NCBI RefSeq assembly: GCF_900637295.1
Contig: NZ_LR134363.1
Coordinates: 2,728,001 to 2,792,000, forward strand
Direction: 5' to 3'
Origin: Actinomyces slackii
GTDB taxonomy: Bacteria > Actinomycetota > Actinomycetes > Actinomycetales > Actinomycetaceae
Length of the DNA stretch: 64,000 bases
Every line of letters begins with the position of its first letter. Position 1 is the stretch's first letter. The notes beneath the pieces are model-generated. The model made no database searches. It was not told where the DNA came from and worked only from the letters and a program-made list of their open reading frames with translations. The translations under genes and the position numbers were made by a program. This document shows, piece after piece, positions 1-8,987 of this stretch.

Positions 1-99
1 GGCCCGCAGCCCGCCGAGCGGATCGGCAGTGCGCTGCTGCACGCTGGGGCGGCCGCAGTATGGACCCACAGAATGCACACCAGTGAGGCAGGCCAGTGA
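1..99 (+). CDS. mvk: Mevalonate kinase, C-terminal end (partial)
   Basis: Only the last 32 codons of a gene entering from the left edge are present, ending in TGA at 97-99. The peptide contains AERIGSALLHAGAAAVW, which resembles the C-terminal helix of GHMP-family mevalonate kinases. The stop overlaps the GTG start of mvaD in a GTGA junction. Mevalonate kinase normally precedes mvaD and phosphomevalonate kinase in bacterial mevalonate operons, so the assignment rests mainly on context; too little sequence is visible to show a motif. Confidence 0.6.
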   Translation, partial: GPQPAERIGSALLHAGAAAVWTHRMHTSEAGQ

Positions 100-1100
100 C
101 ACGCACCGCGACAGCCAGCGCGAATACCAACATCGCCCTCATCAAGTACTGGGGCAAGGCCGATGAGGCGCTGACGATCCCCACCACATCCAGCCTGTCC
201 CTGACGCTGGGCGGAACCAGGACCACCACCACGGTCTCCTTCGAGGAGGGCGCCCGCGGCGCGGACACGGTGACCATCGACGGCGTGCGCCCCTCCCCCG
301 CCCAGGTGGCCAGGGTCAGCCGATTTCTGGACCTGGTGCGCCACCGGGCCGGCCTCACGGCTCCCGCCACCGTCCACTCCTCCTCCACAGTCCCCCTGGC
401 CGCGGGCCTGGCCAGCTCGGCAGCGGGCTTCGCTGCCCTGGCCCTGGCCGCCTCGCGGGCCGCGGGCATGGAGCTCGATGCGCGCGCCCTGACCCGCCTG
501 GCCAGGCGCGGCTCCGGCTCGGCTGCGCGCTCGGTCCTCGGCGGTCTGGTGCTGTGGAACGCTGGAAAGGACGACGAGACCTCCTACGCCGAGCAGGTCG
601 TCCTTCCCACCGCTCAGCCCGATGGTCCACCGGACCTGGCCATGGCGGTCATGGTCCTGACCCAGGAGCGCAAGGAGATCAGCAGCACCGCCGCCATGCG
701 AGCCACCATGGGCTCCTCGCCCCTCTACCCCGCCTGGGTGGAGTCCAGCGCCGTGGATCTTCGCGAGGCGCTGGCCGCCCTGCGCAGTGGTGACCTGCCT
801 CGCCTGGGAGAGGTTGTCGAGGCCAACGCCCTGGGAATGCACGCCGCCATGATGGCCTCACGCCCCGCCATCATGTATTGGACACCGCGCACCCTGGAGG
901 CGCTGCGCGCCATCGCGGCACTGCGCCATGAGGGCATGCCCGTCTGGGCGACCATCGACGCCGGAGCTAATGTCAAGGCCCTGACCTCGGGCGCCTGCGG
1001 GGAGCGGGTCGCAGCGGCCCTGCGCGAGCGCCTGCCCGGGGTCAGCGTATGGTTGCGCAGACCAGGCGGCGCAGCGCGCATCGAGGGGGTCACCCGATGA
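96..1100 (+). CDS. mvaD: Diphosphomevalonate decarboxylase
   Basis: Cytosolic GHMP-fold enzyme that decarboxylates mevalonate 5-diphosphate to isopentenyl diphosphate using ATP. At 334 aa it is the usual length. Visible family motifs are ANTNIALIKYWGK near residue 9, the GHMP phosphate-binding stretch PLAAGLASSAAGFAALA near 95-115, RRGSGSAARS near 138, and TIDAGANVKAL near 288, which carries the catalytic Asp. The GTG start at 96 overlaps the upstream stop, and the stop overlaps the next ATG (ATGA at 1097-1100). This indicates a translationally coupled mevalonate operon. Confidence 0.95.
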   Translation: MTRTATASANTNIALIKYWGKADEALTIPTTSSLSLTLGGTRTTTTVSFEEGARGADTVTIDGVRPSPAQVARVSRFLDLVRHRAGLTAPATVHSSSTVPLAAGLASSAAGFAALALAASRAAGMELDARALTRLARRGSGSAARSVLGGLVLWNAGKDDETSYAEQVVLPTAQPDGPPDLAMAVMVLTQERKEISSTAAMRATMGSSPLYPAWVESSAVDLREALAALRSGDLPRLGEVVEANALGMHAAMMASRPAIMYWTPRTLEALRAIAALRHEGMPVWATIDAGANVKALTSGACGERVAAALRERLPGVSVWLRRPGGAARIEGVTR

Positions 1101-2224
1101 ACGGACCCACCATCTCTTGCAGAGCTCCGGGCAAGCTCTACATCGCGGGCGAGTACGCCGTGGTCGAGCCCGGCCACAGGGCGGTCCTGGTGGCCGTCGA
1201 CCGCTTCATCACCATACGAGTCACCGCGGCCGAGCACTCCGGGAGCATCACATCCGCCCTCTACGCCGGGCGCCGCCTGACCTGGCATCGGCGCCCAGAC
1301 GACGGCGCGGTGGAGTTCCATGGGCGGCGAGACGACTATGTGGTCTGGGCCATCCGCACGGTCGAGCAGGTGGTGCGCGAGCGAGGAGGCGCTCTGCGCT
1401 TCTTCGACCTGGAGATCACCAGCGAGCTCGATGACGGGGACGGGCGCAAGCTGGGCCTGGGCTCCTCCTCGGCGGTGACAGTGGCCACGGTCAGGGCAGT
1501 GGCAAAGTTCTACGACCTGCCTCTCAAGGACATGGATGTCTACAAGCTCGCTCTCTTGGCCACTGACCGGGTCCAGCCGATCGGCTCGGGGGGAGATATC
1601 GCCGCCAGCGCCTTCACCGGCTGGATCGCCTACACCTCCCCCGACCGCCGATGGCTGCATCGCTCGCACGGTCGGGTGACTACCTGCGCTTTGCTGGCCG
1701 CAGACTGGCCGCACCTGAGCATCCACCGCCTGAGACCACCTGGCCTGCGCCTGCGGGTGGGCTGGACCGGTGCCCCCGCATCCACTCCCCGACTGGTGGC
1801 GGGAGTCCGGAGCGCGGCGCGCGGAGCCCGTGATCAGGCCTACGCCACCTTCCTGCGCGAGAGCCGGGCCTGCCTGGACCATCTGATCAGGGCAATGGAG
1901 ACCGACGACTCCCAGGGGATCGACGCTCAGATCGTGCGCAACAGGCAACTGCTGCTGGGCCTGAGCCGCACCAGCGGGATCCCCATCGAGACCCCTGGGC
2001 TGCGACGCCTGGTGGAGATCGCGCGGGACTTCCAGGCGGCGGCCAAGAGCTCAGGCGCAGGGGGCGGGGATTGCGGTATCGCCCTGTGCCCGAGTGGGAC
2101 AGATGCTCCCGCGATGCTCGCGGCCTGGCAGGCCGAGCGCATCGCGCCCCTCGACCTGGCCGTCCACTTCCATGGGGCCCGCGCCGTCCCTGCCCTACCC
2201 TTCACCACCGGGGCCACCTCATGA
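1097..2224 (+). CDS. mvaK2: Phosphomevalonate kinase
   Basis: GHMP kinase that phosphorylates mevalonate 5-phosphate, the step before mvaD. The sequence opens with CRAPGKLYIAGEYAVVEPG, typical of bacterial phosphomevalonate kinases. It has the ATP loop LGLGSSSAVTVATVRAV near residue 120 and the C-terminal GHMP motif KSSGAGGGDCGIAL near 317-330. I chose ATG 1097 over an upstream in-frame GTG because it gives the ATGA overlap with mvaD and places the APGKL motif at the expected distance from the N-terminus. It overlaps the next gene by 4 bases. Confidence 0.93.
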   Translation: MNGPTISCRAPGKLYIAGEYAVVEPGHRAVLVAVDRFITIRVTAAEHSGSITSALYAGRRLTWHRRPDDGAVEFHGRRDDYVVWAIRTVEQVVRERGGALRFFDLEITSELDDGDGRKLGLGSSSAVTVATVRAVAKFYDLPLKDMDVYKLALLATDRVQPIGSGGDIAASAFTGWIAYTSPDRRWLHRSHGRVTTCALLAADWPHLSIHRLRPPGLRLRVGWTGAPASTPRLVAGVRSAARGARDQAYATFLRESRACLDHLIRAMETDDSQGIDAQIVRNRQLLLGLSRTSGIPIETPGLRRLVEIARDFQAAAKSSGAGGGDCGIALCPSGTDAPAMLAAWQAERIAPLDLAVHFHGARAVPALPFTTGATS

Positions 2225-3420
2225 GCGCGCAATCGTCCGCGCCGCGGCTGCCTGTCGGGGCAGGCGGATCCCACCAGGCTGCGCGAGCCTCGCGCAAGGA
2301 TGAGCACCTCGACCTGGCCCTGCGCCTGCACGGCCAGGATCGTCCCAATGCCTTCGACGACGTCGCCTTCATGCACCACGCGCTGGCAGCCACCGCCGCT
2401 ACGCAGGTCGATCCCAGCGCCACGGTGTGCGGCGCCCAGTGGGCGGAGCCCTTCTACATCAACGCCATGACCGGCGGCACGCGCAACACGATGCGCATCA
2501 ATTCAGAACTCGCCGGGGCCGCGGCCGAGGCGGGAGTGGCCGTCGCCTGCGGCTCCCAGCACATCGCCCTGGACGACCCTGAGCGGGCTGAGAGCTTCCG
2601 CATCATCCGCCGCCGGGCCCCCCGCGCCTTCATCCTGGCCAATGTGGGACCGACGATGGATCCCGCTCAGGCGGTGCGCGCCGTGGAGATGCTTGAGGCC
2701 AACGCCCTGCAGATCCACCTCAACGCGGCTCAGGAGCTGGTCATGCCCGAGGGAGACAGGGATCTGCGCGACTGGGCTCAGCGCATCGACGCGATCGTCA
2801 AGGCCGTGCCGGTCCCCGTCGTGGTCAAGGAGGTGGGCTTCGGGATCTCGGCCCGCACAATGGCAAGTCTCAGCCGTCTCGGTGCCAGTGCCGTCGACGT
2901 CGCCGGTACGGGAGGAACCGACTTCATCGCCATCGAGAACGAGCGCAGGCCTGATCACAGTTACTCCTATCTCACCGGTTGGGGGCAGTCCACGGTGCTG
3001 TGCCTGCTGGAGTCGCTGTGCGCCGAGCCCGCTGCGAGGCGGCCCGGGGGCGATAGCGCGCGCGGCACTGAGCGGCCTGTCGGGCAGACGGACGAGCACG
3101 GCGCGCAGCTGGAGGTGCTCGCCTCCGGAGGCGTGCGGCATCCACTCGATGTTGTGCGCGCGCTCGCACTGGGGGCTCGCGCCGTCGGCGTCTCCGGGCA
3201 CTTCCTGCGCACCCTCTCGCGCAGCGGCCCCGAGGGCCTGCGCCATGAGCTGGCGTTGTGGAGCGAGCAGGTCAGGACCCTCATGACACTCCTGGGAGCC
3301 GCCGACATCGCGGCACTGCGCCGCACGGATCTGCTGGTCACCGGTCGCACCGCCGAGCAGGCGCGCCTGCTGGGCGTTGATCTGCCAGCACTGGCACGGC
3401 GCTCGACCTGCTCAGGCTAG
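2221..3420 (+). CDS. fni: Type 2 isopentenyl-diphosphate delta-isomerase (FMN-dependent)
   Basis: Interconverts IPP and DMAPP; it is unrelated to the type 1 enzyme and uses reduced FMN. Motifs in order are FYINAMTGGT, VACGSQHIAL, VVVKEVGFGIS, VDVAGTGGTDF and, near the C-terminus, VLASGGVRHPLDVVRALALG, the TIM-barrel phosphate-binding end. ATG 2221 gives the ATGA overlap. At 399 aa it is longer than the common 330-360 aa. The excess lies in an N-terminal tail of about 30 residues and a hydrophilic Arg/Gly-rich insert at about residues 272-297, just before the last conserved strand. It is the last gene of the mevalonate cluster. Confidence 0.94.
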   Translation: MSAQSSAPRLPVGAGGSHQAARASRKDEHLDLALRLHGQDRPNAFDDVAFMHHALAATAATQVDPSATVCGAQWAEPFYINAMTGGTRNTMRINSELAGAAAEAGVAVACGSQHIALDDPERAESFRIIRRRAPRAFILANVGPTMDPAQAVRAVEMLEANALQIHLNAAQELVMPEGDRDLRDWAQRIDAIVKAVPVPVVVKEVGFGISARTMASLSRLGASAVDVAGTGGTDFIAIENERRPDHSYSYLTGWGQSTVLCLLESLCAEPAARRPGGDSARGTERPVGQTDEHGAQLEVLASGGVRHPLDVVRALALGARAVGVSGHFLRTLSRSGPEGLRHELALWSEQVRTLMTLLGAADIAALRRTDLLVTGRTAEQARLLGVDLPALARRSTCSG

Positions 3421-3547
3421 GTCCTGCCGCGTCGAAGGCGCGAGCCGGCGCCCGATGCCCGTGGCGCGGATGGCGGACGGTACCGACTCCCCGCGTCAGG
3501 GGCGGAGACCATGACCGGAGTGGGGAGGGCCAGCGAGATCAACCGCC

Positions 3548-4915
3548 TCAGACCAGCGCGCCAAGCGCCGTGATGATGCCGGGCGCGGCGTAAAGGGTCA
3601 TGAACTGCACGCCGTAGGAGACTCCCAGTCTGTTGAGTGAGCCGCACACCACGCCAACCAGCAGTACTCCGAACATGTTCGGCACGCCGGCATCGATGTA
3701 GGCCAGCAGGAGGATGAAGGAGGTGAACAGGGCCAGGACCGCCTCATGCGGGATGCGTCGCATGACGAAGCGGGTGATCTGAGAGGACCAGCGCACCGCG
3801 ATGACATAGGTGATGACCACCGAGATGAGTGCTCCCACTGTCACCGCGATGATGAAGCCGGGCGCATCGAGCCGGTGGTGCAGGTTGCTGGTCAAGTCGT
3901 GGACGGGGGGCGCGTTGAATAACGGGCCTGCGGGACCCGCAGATACCCCGGAGATGGGGATGCCCAGCGCTACGAGCGGGATGATGACGCCGGCGAGGTA
4001 GGTCGAGTGCGTCAGAGAGCTCATCACGGTCACCGCGCGCTGAGCCCGGCGCACACGGTCCTCCTGGGGCATGCGCGCCACCGAGGCCTCGCCCAGGAGG
4101 AAGGTCAGGCCCACAGGGCTGAGCACGAACAGCGGGGTGGACAGCGCCGCCATCGCGGCGCTCCATCGGCCCTCGGACCGGGAGACCAGGTGCGCGGGCA
4201 TGAGGCTCTGGGACTCGAAGCCCGAGCGCAGGAGCGTCGCAGCGGTGCGCTCGCCATGCGGCAGGGCCGCCCGGCGCTCGGCGTTGAGCAGCTCGAGCAG
4301 GGTGATGAGCATGGGACCCACCGTGATGCCCAGGAAGAAGGAGATGTTGATGTTGTCGTCTGCCTCGATGACACCGGCGGAGCGGTAGAGGGCCGGCAGT
4401 GCCTGGAAGAGGACAGCCATGGGGATGATCATCAGCAGGGCCAGGATCCGGTTCCTGCCCAACAGCGCCAGCAGCACTGCCCCAGCGGCCAGGATGACCG
4501 GAGCCTGGGCCTTGATCGGCTCGGCCACGGGCGCCAGCAGCCCGGCCAGCGCGAAGCTGAGGGGGATGGACACCAGCGTCCCGATGGTCGAGCCGACCGC
4601 CATCTTCCTGATCGTCTGCGAGGCCAGGCCCTTGCGGCGCAGCAGCACGGAGTGCTCCATCAGCGGAGCCGACATCACGCCGCCGGGCAGTCCCACCAGC
4701 GCGGTGGGGATGCCGTTCATGAGATTGAGGGTGACCACTGCCGAGATGAAGAAGGCGAGCACCACCTCCGGCGGGGCACCGGCCAGCACGATGGCCAGGG
4801 TCACCGGGGCGAGCACGCTTGTCTCGTCGGTTCCCGGGATGAAGCCGATGAAGGTGTAGAGGAGGACGGCGCCGAGCACCGCCGCAAGGATCATCGCGAT
4901 GGTCTCGGGAGTCAT
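3548..4915 (-). CDS. TctA-family tripartite tricarboxylate transporter permease
   Basis: Large membrane subunit of a TTT-type transporter, about 455 aa and almost entirely hydrophobic with roughly 11 membrane spans. The N-terminal repeat contains GFIPGTDETS, matching the PG-containing signature of TctA proteins, and a second related stretch (GIPISGVSAGPAGPLF) lies in the C-terminal half. TctA normally works with a small TctB and a secreted binding protein TctC. A small membrane gene overlaps the start by 4 bases, but no binding-protein gene is visible nearby, so the substrate cannot be inferred. Orientation is convergent with fni. Confidence 0.75.
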   Translation of the reverse strand: MTPETIAMILAAVLGAVLLYTFIGFIPGTDETSVLAPVTLAIVLAGAPPEVVLAFFISAVVTLNLMNGIPTALVGLPGGVMSAPLMEHSVLLRRKGLASQTIRKMAVGSTIGTLVSIPLSFALAGLLAPVAEPIKAQAPVILAAGAVLLALLGRNRILALLMIIPMAVLFQALPALYRSAGVIEADDNINISFFLGITVGPMLITLLELLNAERRAALPHGERTAATLLRSGFESQSLMPAHLVSRSEGRWSAAMAALSTPLFVLSPVGLTFLLGEASVARMPQEDRVRRAQRAVTVMSSLTHSTYLAGVIIPLVALGIPISGVSAGPAGPLFNAPPVHDLTSNLHHRLDAPGFIIAVTVGALISVVITYVIAVRWSSQITRFVMRRIPHEAVLALFTSFILLLAYIDAGVPNMFGVLLVGVVCGSLNRLGVSYGVQFMTLYAAPGIITALGALV

Positions 4916-5217
4916 CGGGCATCACCGCCCGCGGCGCTCCCCTCGTCCTCGACTCGATCCATCTCGTCGACGATGCGGACATCTCGCTTCGGGGTCACGA
5001 GGAAGCAGTTCAGGGCGAACCCCAGGACGGAGGCCCCCAGTCCCCATAAGAGCGTGCTGCCACCGATCATCAGGGAGATCAGCACGGCTGTGCCGACCGA
5101 GATCACTGAGACGGCCAGGCAGATGAGGAGGTCTCTGGGCGAGACGAGGTCGTTCCAGACCTCGATGTTGTTCTGACGCTCCGTGCCCTTGCGGAGTGCT
5201 CCGATGCTTGCCTGCAT
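4912..5217 (-). CDS. Small membrane protein, possible TctB-like partner
   Basis: A 101-aa protein with two predicted membrane segments (about residues 30-52 and 55-75) and a charged C-terminal tail rich in D and E. Its stop overlaps the start of the TctA-type permease in an ATGA junction, so the two are co-translated. TctB subunits are usually about 150 aa with four spans; this one is shorter and shows no recognised motif. A role as the small permease subunit is inferred only from position. Confidence 0.55.
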   Translation of the reverse strand: MQASIGALRKGTERQNNIEVWNDLVSPRDLLICLAVSVISVGTAVLISLMIGGSTLLWGLGASVLGFALNCFLVTPKRDVRIVDEMDRVEDEGSAAGGDAR

Positions 5218-5269
5218 GAGGGCTGATGCTAGGAAAGCCGGCAGGGCAGCACTAGATGCTGTTGGTCAT

Positions 5270-5319
5270 ATCTTTGCTGACATCGTGCCGCATCTTTATC
5301 TTTGCTGACACTGTGCCGC
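5270..5319. repeat. Two tandem 22-bp repeats (20/22 identical)
   Basis: Positions 5270-5291 and 5298-5319 share ATCTTTGCTGACA then GTGCCGC, differing only at two central bases, with a 28-base period. They sit in the intergenic space between two minus-strand genes. Reiterated short repeats of this kind occur at the ends of IS21-family elements, so this may be a remnant end, but no transposase is nearby. Confidence 0.6.
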
Positions 5320-5384
5320 GATGCTCGGCCGCCATCCTCGGGCCCCACACCCTCGATTCTTGGGCGGGCGAGGCTCGCGAGCGC

Positions 5385-6350
5385 TTAGAGCAGGACGGTG
5401 GAGAAGGTTCCCGTGCGGGTGAAGCCCACGGTGGAGTAGAGGCCCAGGGCGGCGGTGTTGAAGTCGTTGACATAGAGGCTGACCTCTCCGCGCCTGCCCA
5501 CATGGTCGCGGCGCACGGCGTCGACGACGCCGGCCATGGCCACTGCCCCCAGTCCCCGGCCGCGCAGATCGGGGCGGGTCCACACGCCGGTGATCATGGC
5601 GACCCCGCCGCTGGGAGCGTGCCACATCGAGCCCACATCCGCCTTGAAGGCCACCGAGCGCGGCGAGCCCGGTCCCACCGGGCCGCCCTGACCATCATCC
5701 AGGACGATGTAGCTGCGTCCGGCATCCACGAGCCACCCCACATGGCGGGCGTAGGAGGAGCCCAGATCCGTGGGGTCATAGCCGAGCTCACCGGTGAACA
5801 TGTCCACCGAGGCGTCCAGGACCATGTCCCCCACGGCGCTGGTCGCCATGGCCAGATCCCGTCCCACCCAGGCCAGGGAGGGACGACGCCGCACCTGGGC
5901 GGCGATGAGCCCCTCGCCGACGTGAGGGGCTCCCAGCAGGGGCTGGCTCCAGCGCTCCTCACGGGCGGTGGTGCCCAGGTCCCGCAGCGACCGCCACAGA
6001 ATCTCGACGTCCTGGCGGGGACCCATGATCGATCCGTAGGGCGCCAGGCGAGGGCGCGCGTGCTCGGCCAGGGCGCGCGCCTCCCCCCGCTTGAGTCCCT
6101 CCAGGCCGAGCTGGGGACGCGCGGCCAGCCCGAAGGGCATGACGGCGCCCGCGGTCCAGGCCGCGGCCCTCGGCCGGGCGGGACGGCCGATCACCACGGC
6201 GTCACCCCGGCCCCAGCGGCTCCAGCGCTGGATCTGGTGGGCCAGGCAGGCCGAGGCCACCGGCTCCTGGGCGCACAGATCGAGCAGTCCGCCGATCTGC
6301 TGAGGGCCCACAGGGGTGACCTGGGCTTTGCACCGCCGCAGCAGGGTCAT
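5385..6350 (-). CDS. GNAT-family N-acetyltransferase with DUF4081-type N-terminal domain
   Basis: A 321-aa two-part protein. The C-terminal third carries the acetyl-CoA loop of GNAT enzymes, TRPDLRGRGLGAVAMAG, followed by VNDFNTAALGLYSTVGF, the usual final helix-strand unit. The N-terminal part resembles the DUF4081 region found ahead of GNAT domains in actinobacterial proteins that lie next to ispG. I chose ATG at 6348-6350, giving MTLLRR; the frame stays open upstream but that extension looks like non-coding shadow. It is the last gene of the rpsB-to-ispG run. The acetyl acceptor is unknown. Confidence 0.8.
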   Translation of the reverse strand: MTLLRRCKAQVTPVGPQQIGGLLDLCAQEPVASACLAHQIQRWSRWGRGDAVVIGRPARPRAAAWTAGAVMPFGLAARPQLGLEGLKRGEARALAEHARPRLAPYGSIMGPRQDVEILWRSLRDLGTTAREERWSQPLLGAPHVGEGLIAAQVRRRPSLAWVGRDLAMATSAVGDMVLDASVDMFTGELGYDPTDLGSSYARHVGWLVDAGRSYIVLDDGQGGPVGPGSPRSVAFKADVGSMWHAPSGGVAMITGVWTRPDLRGRGLGAVAMAGVVDAVRRDHVGRRGEVSLYVNDFNTAALGLYSTVGFTRTGTFSTVLL

Positions 6351-6417
6351 GGCCCTGCCAATGCTGCCAATGCGGTCAGGGCCTGCGGTGCGTGGACGGC
6401 CAGCAAGGGGTGCCGTC

Positions 6418-7599
6418 CTAGCCCGCTGCCGAGACCATGGGGACGGTTCCCTCCAGGGCCTCCTCGCCGAACTCGTCGGCCATCTGGGCTGCCATGTCCT
6501 GGGCGTGGCGCAGGAGGGTCTCCACAACCTGATCCTCGGGAACCGTCTCGACGACCTCACCGCGCACGAAGATCTGGCCCTTGCCATTGCCCGAGGCGCA
6601 GCCCAGGTCGGCCTCGCGGGCCTCCCCCGGGCCGTTGACGACACAGCCCATGACGGCAACGCGCAGCGGGGCGGTGATTCCCTTCAGGCCCTCCTCGACC
6701 TCCTCGGCCAGGGTCCACACATCCACCTGGGCGCGTCCGCAGGAGGGGCAGGAGACGATCTCGAGCTGGCGCTCGCGCAGCCCCATGAACTCCAGGAGCT
6801 TGGTGCCGACCTTGACCTCCTCGACGGGGGGCGCGGACAGGGAGACTCTGATGGTGTCACCGATGCCCTGGGCGAGCAGGGTGCCGAAAGCGGCGCAGGA
6901 CTTGATGGTGCCCTGGAAGGCGGGCCCGGCCTCGGTCACGCCCAGGTGCAGGGGCCAGCTGCCGGCCTCGGACAGGAGCTGGTAGGACTGGACCATGGTG
7001 ACCACGTCGTGGTGCTTGACGGAGATCTTGAAGTCGTGGAAGCCGCACTCCTCGAACAGGCCGGCCTCCCAGGTGGCGGACTCCACCAGGGCCTCGGGGG
7101 TGGCCTTGCCGTACTTCTTGAGCAGGCGCGGATCCAGGCTGCCCGCGTTGACGCCGATGCGAAGGCTCACCCCGTGATCGGAGGCCGCCTTGCAGATGGC
7201 GGCGACCTGATCGTCGAACTTGCGGATGTTGCCGGGGTTGACCCGCACGGCCCCGCAGCCGGCCTCGATGGCGGCGAAGACGTACTTGGGGTTGAAGTGG
7301 ATGTCGGCGATGACGGGGATGCGGGACTGCTTGGCGATGATGGGCAGGGCCTCGGCGTCCTTATCGGTGGGACAGGCCACGCGCACGATGTCGCAGCCGG
7401 CGGCGGTCAGCTCGGCGATCTGCTGAAGGGTGGCGCCGATGTCATGGGTCTTGGTGGTGGTCATCGACTGCACCGTGATGGGGGCGTCGCCTCCGACCCG
7501 CAAGTCACCCACCTGGATGGTGCGCGTGGGCTTGCGCGGGGCCAGCACGGGGGCCTGTGCGCGCACGGAGGGGATGCCAAGAGCGATCGCGTCAGTCAC
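6418..7599 (-). CDS. ispG: 4-hydroxy-3-methylbut-2-en-1-yl diphosphate synthase (MEP pathway)
   Basis: Iron-sulfur enzyme converting MEcPP to HMBPP, the penultimate step of the MEP route. The 393-aa protein has the conserved N-terminal barrel ([21 protein letters not shown], then DIVRVACP and IADIHFN) and the C-terminal cluster-binding region [10 protein letters not shown] plus [17 protein letters not shown], which supply the three Fe-S cysteines. It lies downstream of dxr and rseP, the standard actinobacterial arrangement. Its presence beside a mevalonate cluster means the organism encodes parts of both IPP routes. Confidence 0.96.
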   Translation of the reverse strand: MTDAIALGIPSVRAQAPVLAPRKPTRTIQVGDLRVGGDAPITVQSMTTTKTHDIGATLQQIAELTAAGCDIVRVACPTDKDAEALPIIAKQSRIPVIADIHFNPKYVFAAIEAGCGAVRVNPGNIRKFDDQVAAICKAASDHGVSLRIGVNAGSLDPRLLKKYGKATPEALVESATWEAGLFEECGFHDFKISVKHHDVVTMVQSYQLLSEAGSWPLHLGVTEAGPAFQGTIKSCAAFGTLLAQGIGDTIRVSLSAPPVEEVKVGTKLLEFMGLRERQLEIVSCPSCGRAQVDVWTLAEEVEEGLKGITAPLRVAVMGCVVNGPGEAREADLGCASGNGKGQIFVRGEVVETVPEDQVVETLLRHAQDMAAQMADEFGEEALEGTVPMVSAAG

Positions 7600-7664
7600 C
7601 GCCCCAGTATCTCACCGACCGCCCCCACTGCCCGATCCGGGCCGTGTGGCATCCCTCCCGCCGC

Positions 7665-8987
7665 TCAGATGGGCGCCACCAGATCCACCCAGACCAGGAT
7701 GAGGGCCATGACGATGAGCAGGCCGACGACCACCTGGGTCAGGGGAAGCATGCGGGCGGTGTCCACCGGCCCGGGGTCGGGGCGCCCGGCGGCCCGGGCC
7801 AGGGCCCGGCGCAGCGCCTCCCAGCAGGCCCCGGCCACATGCCCGCCGTCCAGGGGCAGCAGGGGGACCAGGTTGAAGGCGAACAGCGCCAGGTTCAGGG
7901 CGCCCAGGAGGGTGAGCATGCTGGAGACCCGCATGGAGAGGGGAATCGTGCCCTCCCCCGCGCCGCTGCTGGAGACCTCGCCGGCGACCCGACCGATGCC
8001 CACCAGGCTCACCACCCCCTCGGCGTCGCGCTCCTGGTAGCCCAGGCCCGCCGCCACGGCCTTGTACAGGCCCACCGGGAGGGTGGCGATGGCCTTGAGC
8101 GTGCCCCACACGCTCTGACCCACAACCGCGGGGAGCTCGGCCGGTGCCAGGCGCTGGGTGTCCCAGACGGGGCTCAGGCCCGCGAAGGGGCGCGGCGCGG
8201 TCACGGGCTTACCCGAGGCGTCGGTGACGGGCCTGCCCGTGTCATCGCGCACGGGGCGCTCGACCTCGACGGCCGTGACCGTCAGGGTCTGGCGGCGCCC
8301 CTCGCGCTCGATGAGCACCGTGGCGCTGTCGGTCCCCGCCGAGGCGATGGCGGCCTGAACATCCTCCCAGTCGCTGACCGGCGCACCGTCCCAGCTCACA
8401 ATGGTGTCGCCGGGCCGCAGGCCCGCCTGGGCGGCTGGGGAGACGGGGTCGGAGTCGGCGCACTGCCCATCGCTCTGGGAGGACACGCAGGGCGCGACCA
8501 CCGCCACCGTCGAGGTCGGCTTGTAGACGCCCACAACCCCCAGGGCCACGGCGATCAGCACGATGCCCAGGACGAGGTTGGTGAGGATCCCCCCGGCCAT
8601 GACCACGAGCTTCTTGGGCACGCTCAGGCGGTAGAAGGCCCGATGCTCCTCGCCGGGCTCGATCTCGGCCAGGGCCTCGGCGCGGGCCTGGCCCACCATC
8701 CCCAACTCGCCGTTCTTATCCCGCTTGTCAGGGCGGTCCGGCCTGGCCGGGGGCAGCATGCCCACCAGCTTGACGTAGCCCCCCAGCCACACGGCCTTGA
8801 CCCCGTACTCGGTCTCCCCGCGCTTGAAGGACCAGATCCTGGGGCCGAATCCGATGAAGTACTCCGGGACCTTCACCCCGAAGCGCTTGGCGGGGATCAT
8901 GTGGCCCAACTCGTGGAGGGCCACGGAGACGGCGATCCCCACGATGAGGATGATGATGCCCGCGGCGTAGGCCAGGATCTGGGTCAT
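7665..8987 (-). CDS. rseP: Site-2 intramembrane zinc protease (RseP/M50 family)
   Basis: Membrane metalloprotease, about 440 aa, that cleaves substrates such as anti-sigma factors within the membrane. The zinc motif HELGH lies at about residues 25-29 in the first membrane span, a PDZ domain occupies the middle (around AGLRPGDTIVSWDG), and the C-terminal M50 motif NLVPLLPLDGGH provides the third ligand. I chose ATG at 8985-8987 because it overlaps the dxr stop by 4 bases and places HELGH correctly. Dxr, rseP and ispG form the usual trio. The substrate cannot be read from this window. Confidence 0.92.
   Translation of the reverse strand: MTQILAYAAGIIILIVGIAVSVALHELGHMIPAKRFGVKVPEYFIGFGPRIWSFKRGETEYGVKAVWLGGYVKLVGMLPPARPDRPDKRDKNGELGMVGQARAEALAEIEPGEEHRAFYRLSVPKKLVVMAGGILTNLVLGIVLIAVALGVVGVYKPTSTVAVVAPCVSSQSDGQCADSDPVSPAAQAGLRPGDTIVSWDGAPVSDWEDVQAAIASAGTDSATVLIEREGRRQTLTVTAVEVERPVRDDTGRPVTDASGKPVTAPRPFAGLSPVWDTQRLAPAELPAVVGQSVWGTLKAIATLPVGLYKAVAAGLGYQERDAEGVVSLVGIGRVAGEVSSSGAGEGTIPLSMRVSSMLTLLGALNLALFAFNLVPLLPLDGGHVAGACWEALRRALARAAGRPDPGPVDTARMLPLTQVVVGLLIVMALILVWVDLVAPI

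Noticed and set aside
1049-1096. Upstream extension of phosphomevalonate kinase by 16 codons
   Set aside because: The extension (VAQTRRRSAHRGG) overlaps mvaD coding sequence and lacks family similarity; ATG 1097 gives the usual ATGA coupling.
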